A stretch of DNA of 64,000 nucleotides from Chloroflexota bacterium (lineage in GTDB: Bacteria > Chloroflexota > Anaerolineae > J102): assembly GCA_029782215.1 (NCBI GenBank), contig JAKOVD010000147.1:1-64000 (forward strand), written 5' to 3'. Of the stretch, positions 60,904 through 64,000 are shown piece by piece. Position 1 is the first letter of the stretch, and each line of letters opens with the position of its first letter. The notes beneath the pieces were generated by a model. That model did no database searches and was not told the origin of the DNA. It worked only from the letters and a program-made list of their open reading frames with translations. The translations under genes and the position numbers were made by a program.

Positions 60904-62175
60904 ATGCTCCTCCTCAACCCACCCTCCCCACCTGAAAGCGTCGCCAACCGCGAGGGCACGGCCAGCTTCGGCGCCTTCTCCCCCGGGTTTGCCTATCCGC
61001 CACACACGCTGGCGACCATCGCCGCCGTCTGCCGGCAGGAGGGCCGCACGGCGACGGTGATCGATGCCGTGGGGGAGAAGCTGGACATCGAAGCGTGCAT
61101 CGCCAGGGTGGCGGCAGCCCAACCCGACCTGGTGGCCGTGTACTGCAGTTGGGGCACGCTCGACGCCGACCGCGGGAGCCTGGCGGCCCTGCGGGCGGCC
61201 TTCCCCGACCTGCCACTCGTGGCGATCGGGGCCAGCGCCCGCTTCGGCGCCGACGAGCTGCTGGTAGCGGGCGCTTCGCATGTGCTCCTGGGCGACCCGG
61301 AGCTGGCGACGGCCAGGCTGCAGGAGCCCCTACCGCCGGTGGGCATGGTGCGCGTGCGCGACCTGGACCCCGAGCACCACAACCATGCCGGGCTGCTGCG
61401 CCACCCGGAGGCGTTGCCGCGACCGGCCTGGGACGCCGTGCCCTGGGGCGCCTACGGCTTTCTCACCGTGTTCGGCGCCCGCGGCTGCGACGACGGCTGC
61501 AAGTTCTGCGCCTATGCCACCGTCCAGGGCCGCGCCTACCGCCCGCGGCCGGCGGAAGAGGTGGCGGACGAGATGGTCTGGCTGGAGCGCACCTTCCGGC
61601 CCCGGCGCCTGCTGGTGCGGGACCTGGTGTTTGGCGCCAGCCGCGTGCGGGCCATGGCCATCGCCCGCCGGCTTCAGGCCGCCGATTTCCATACCCCCTG
61701 GGAGTGCGAGTCGCGGCCCGAGCACTTCGACGCCAGCCTGCTCAGGGAGATGGCCAGGGCGGGCTGCAGCGTGATCAAGATCGGCCTGGAGACCACCGAC
61801 CCCGACCTGCTGGTCAAGCTCGACCGCGTTTCAGCCCCGCACGAGGCCGCCCACTACCTGGCCTACACCCGGCAGGTCATTGCCGACGCCCGGCGCTACG
61901 GCATCATCACCCGCGTCTGGGTCATGGTGGGGCTGCCCGGCCAGACCCTCGACCACGTGCGCCAGACCGCCGACTTCCTGCACGAGGCGGCCCCGACGTT
62001 TGTCCACCCGCGACCCTACGAGCACTATCCGCAGGTGCCTGCGGGCGAGGCGCAGACGCCCGCCCAGATCGCCGCCCTGCTGTTGCCCCTGCAGGTGGTC
62101 GCGGGCGAGCGCGCCGCCGCCGCCCGCCGCCGGCCCTCGTATTGGAACCGGTTCCGGCGACGATTGCGGCGGTAG
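60904..62175 (+). CDS. B12-binding-domain radical SAM protein
   Basis: A 423-residue protein. The first 140 residues are a cobalamin-binding-like Rossmann domain (LLNPPSPPESVANREG, VAVYCSWGTLDADRGSLAAL). The radical SAM domain has the cluster motif C-x3-C-x2-C in ARGCDDGCKFCAY, then SVIKIGLETTDPDLL and RVWVMVGLPGQT. The end is basic. ATG 60904 is chosen: the earlier ATG 60868 would add residues translated from heptad array L. The substrate is unknown; relatives methylate unactivated carbons or modify lipids. Confidence 0.85.
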   Translation: MLLLNPPSPPESVANREGTASFGAFSPGFAYPPHTLATIAAVCRQEGRTATVIDAVGEKLDIEACIARVAAAQPDLVAVYCSWGTLDADRGSLAALRAAFPDLPLVAIGASARFGADELLVAGASHVLLGDPELATARLQEPLPPVGMVRVRDLDPEHHNHAGLLRHPEALPRPAWDAVPWGAYGFLTVFGARGCDDGCKFCAYATVQGRAYRPRPAEEVADEMVWLERTFRPRRLLVRDLVFGASRVRAMAIARRLQAADFHTPWECESRPEHFDASLLREMARAGCSVIKIGLETTDPDLLVKLDRVSAPHEAAHYLAYTRQVIADARRYGIITRVWVMVGLPGQTLDHVRQTADFLHEAAPTFVHPRPYEHYPQVPAGEAQTPAQIAALLLPLQVVAGERAAAARRRPSYWNRFRRRLRR

Positions 62176-62181
62176 GGGCAA

Positions 62182-62220
62182 CTCAGAAGTTCGACTTCTT
62201 GGAGAAGTCGAACTTCTGAG
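62182..62220. repeat. Perfect 18-bp hairpin after the radical SAM gene
   Basis: CTCAGAAGTTCGACTTCT and its exact complement around TGG. There is no T-tract, but a stem this strong close to the stop may still act as a terminator or mRNA stabiliser. It is similar in style to the inverted repeats at 15633 and 42518. Confidence 0.75.
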
Positions 62221-62247
62221 CTTTGAGTGAGCCCGACGGAGACGGAA

Positions 62248-63537
62248 ATGGAGCCTGACCATTCATTGGCGACGATTGCCAAGGGCTTGCGCAGCGGCAG
62301 GATCGATCTGCTGCGCTATCTCGACCATCTCTGCGACCACATCGATAGGGTGGAGCCGGGGGTGCTGGCGCTGCTGCCAGAGGCTGAACGGCGGGGAAGG
62401 CTGCGGGACGAAGCCGCCGCGCTGCTGGCCGCCTACCCCAACCCGGCGGGACGCCCGCCCCTCTTCGGCGTGCCGGTGGGCGTCAAGGACATCTTCCATG
62501 TGATCGGCTTTGCCACCCACGGCGGTTCGGCGCTGCCGGCGGCGGAGCTGGCAGGCCCGGAAGGCGAGGCCGTGGCCAGGCTGCGCCGGGCCGGCGCCCT
62601 GATCCTGGGCAAGACCGTCACGACGGAATTCGCCTACTACGAGCCCGGCCCCACGCGCAACCCTAGGAACCCCGCGCACACACCCGGCGGCTCCAGCAGC
62701 GGTTCGGCGGCGGCGGTGGCCGCCGGACTGGCCCCGTTCGCCATTGGCACCCAGACCGTGGGCTCGGTCATCCGACCGGCGGCGTTCTGCGGCGTGGTCG
62801 GCTTCAAGCCCAGCTACGGCCGCATCCCCACCTCGGGCCTGCTCTACTTCGCGCCGAGCGTCGACCACGCCGGCCTGTTCACCCGTGACGTCTCCGGCAT
62901 GGCGCTGGCAGCATCGGTGCTGTGCGACGGCTGGCAGCCCGCCCCTGCGGGCAGGCGCCCGCTGCTCGGCATCCCCGAAGGACCCTACCTGGCGCAGGCT
63001 TCGGGAGAGGCGTTGGCCGCGCTTGCGGGCCAGGTCGAACGCCTGACCGCGGCCGGCTACATCGTGGTGCGAACACCTCTGTTCCCCGACATCACGGCCA
63101 TCAACCAGAGGCACCGCCGCCTGATCGCTCACGAATTCGCTCAGCAGCAGGCGGCTCTCTTCGCCCGTCACGAAGGGCTGTACCGCCCGCGCACGGCGGC
63201 GCTGATCCGCGAGGGGCAGGAAATCTCCTCGGCCGAGGCGGCAGACATCCGGGCTGGCATCGTCGCCCTGCGCCAGGAAGTGGCGCTGACAATGGCGGCG
63301 GCAGGCATCGACCTCTGGCTGTGCCCGCCCGCCCTGGGCCCCGCCCCCGCCGGCCTGGAATCTACCGGCGACCCGGTGATGAACCTGCCGTGGACGCACC
63401 TGGGGTTCCCGGCGCTCACCCTCCCCACCGGTCAGGCGGCCAACGGGCTGCCGTTGGGCCTGCAAGTGGTGGGCAGGTGGATGGAGGATGAACGGCTGCT
63501 GGCCTGGGCGCCTGCCATCGAAGAGGTGCTCCGGTAG
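62248..63537 (+). CDS. Amidase-signature-family amidase
   Basis: A 429-residue Ser-cisSer-Lys amidase. The catalytic Lys is in GVPVGVKDIFHV, the Ser pair in PGGSSSGSAAAVAAG and QTVGSVIRPAAFCG, then VGFKPSYGRIPTSGL. ATG 62248 has GGAG 6 bp upstream; GTG 62227 is less likely. The family includes GatA, but length and C-terminal half suggest a stand-alone amidase, for example allophanate- or aryl-type. Substrate unknown. Confidence 0.88.
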   Translation: MEPDHSLATIAKGLRSGRIDLLRYLDHLCDHIDRVEPGVLALLPEAERRGRLRDEAAALLAAYPNPAGRPPLFGVPVGVKDIFHVIGFATHGGSALPAAELAGPEGEAVARLRRAGALILGKTVTTEFAYYEPGPTRNPRNPAHTPGGSSSGSAAAVAAGLAPFAIGTQTVGSVIRPAAFCGVVGFKPSYGRIPTSGLLYFAPSVDHAGLFTRDVSGMALAASVLCDGWQPAPAGRRPLLGIPEGPYLAQASGEALAALAGQVERLTAAGYIVVRTPLFPDITAINQRHRRLIAHEFAQQQAALFARHEGLYRPRTAALIREGQEISSAEAADIRAGIVALRQEVALTMAAAGIDLWLCPPALGPAPAGLESTGDPVMNLPWTHLGFPALTLPTGQAANGLPLGLQVVGRWMEDERLLAWAPAIEEVLR

Positions 63538-63547
63538 ATTCTGCTGA

Positions 63548-63622
63548 TGTCATTGCGAAGCCCGACAGGGCTGAGGCAATCCCCAAGATAGTTGGAGACT
63601 GCTTCACTTCGTTCGCAGTGAC
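63548..63622. mobile_element. MITE/REP-like palindromic element, copy 5
   Basis: 75 bp, TGTCATTGCGAAG at the left and TTCGCAGTGACA at the right. It lies between two convergent genes and belongs to the same family as the copies around 53 kb. Confidence 0.75.
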
Positions 63623-63623
63623 A

Positions 63624-63875
63624 TTACCGAGTGACCAGAATCCCCACGCGGGGGACGCGGGCGAAGACGGCGGCGGTGTGCGGCGCCTTGCGCAGCGACC
63701 GGGTCAGGTCCAGGCCTGGGTAGTGCATTTCCCGGTGCATGCCGCCGCGCCAGGAGGGCGCATCGGTGACGTCATAGACCACGCCCTCACAGGCAATGTA
63801 GGCGCGGCGGCCCTTGCGGCCGTCGTACTGGCGCAGCTCCGTCTCGGTGAACGTTCGCTCATGGGAATCGCTCAT
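63624..63875 (-). CDS. Cytochrome-b5-like heme/steroid-binding protein
   Basis: An 83-residue soluble protein: RTFTETELRQYDGRKGRRAY, IACEGVVYDVTDAPSWRGGMH and HYPGLDLTRSL. This matches the minimal cytochrome b5-like domain, with H residues near the expected axial-ligand sites. ATG 63875 overlaps the end of the upstream gene (ATGA). Confidence 0.85.
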   Translation of the reverse strand: MSDSHERTFTETELRQYDGRKGRRAYIACEGVVYDVTDAPSWRGGMHREMHYPGLDLTRSLRKAPHTAAVFARVPRVGILVTR

Positions 63876-64000
63876 GAGCGTTTGTCCCCTGCCACCCGCT
63901 GGCGCCAGGCCGCGAGCTGCGCTCCCAGCGCCGCCTCCTGCTGCGCCAGCCCTGCCAGCACGTCGAAGGGCGAAAGCTCACGCTCGCCCACCCTCACCCT
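63872..64000 (-). CDS. 3' end of a protein-coding gene, cut by the window edge
   Basis: The last 42 codons are visible before a TGA that overlaps the b5-like start by 4 bp. The translated end reads LAGLAQQEAALGAQLAAW then RQRVAGDKRS. It is helical and Ala-rich; the family cannot be told from this fragment. The 4-bp overlap suggests an operon with the b5-like gene. Confidence 0.6.
   Translation of the reverse strand, partial: RVRVGERELSPFDVLAGLAQQEAALGAQLAAWRQRVAGDKRS

Overview
The window looks like a chromosomal segment of a GC-rich Chloroflexota bacterium, probably Anaerolineae or Caldilineae type. The grounds are the long Thr-Pro-rich linkers in exported proteins, C-terminal tails of the form IYLPLVV, a SARP/BTAD-AAA-TPR regulator, split-subunit methylmalonyl-CoA mutase with MeaB, aconitase X, a tungsten-type aldehyde ferredoxin oxidoreductase and many short palindromic repeats. 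This placement is inference. No rRNA, tRNA or CRISPR was seen.

Layout. 1-2600: transposase remnant, MaoC-like hydratase, metallo-beta-lactamase-fold hydrolase. 2.9-4.2 kb: imidazolonepropionase. 4.2-25.9 kb, all on the minus strand: an exopolysaccharide cluster with an O-antigen-ligase-like protein, CapK-like ligase, glycosyltransferases, LbH acyltransferase, Gfo/Idh oxidoreductase, two sugar-nucleotide epimerases, an Alg14/Alg13-like pair, a GT39-like membrane protein, a lipid-linked phospho-sugar transferase and a methyltransferase. Very large exported proteins are interleaved with these. One of them is split by an in-frame TAG inside a conserved domain. 26.1-37 kb, plus strand: the SARP-type regulator, then a surface-protein island (YadA-head-like repeat protein, a short secreted protein and two paralogous beta-helix proteins). 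37-48.7 kb: lipoprotein, prs, the mcmA1-mcmA2-meaB operon, YceI lipoprotein, HTH-TPR membrane protein, VWA lipoprotein, msrB, aconitase X. 49-52.7 kb: trpF-trpB-trpA plus a Dam-family methylase. 52.8-58.5 kb: ThiS/MoaD-like protein, MITE-like palindromes around a GIY-YIG protein, AOR, hicAB, a deleted DNA methyltransferase, an immunity-like protein and an SH3-like membrane protein. 58.8-64 kb: DUF2304-type protein, GT39-type transferase, B12/radical-SAM protein, amidase, cytochrome-b5-like protein and the end of one more gene.

The most unusual signal is in the gaps between genes. At least twelve arrays of degenerate 7-bp units (about 120 units) sit at gene borders. The two longest hold 20 units each, in perfect 7-bp register over 140 bp, while the unit sequence drifts from one word family to another in a similar order. 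They supply stop codons, C-terminal tails, false N-terminal extensions and sometimes the ribosome binding site of neighbouring genes. They resemble in principle the heptanucleotide STRR repeats of cyanobacteria, but with a different and more varied vocabulary.

Other points of note are a recurrent C-terminal [FY]-[LM]-P motif on four predicted exported proteins that may be a sorting tag, and three tandem 15-bp repeats directly upstream of a candidate promoter between the polysaccharide cluster and the SARP-type regulator.
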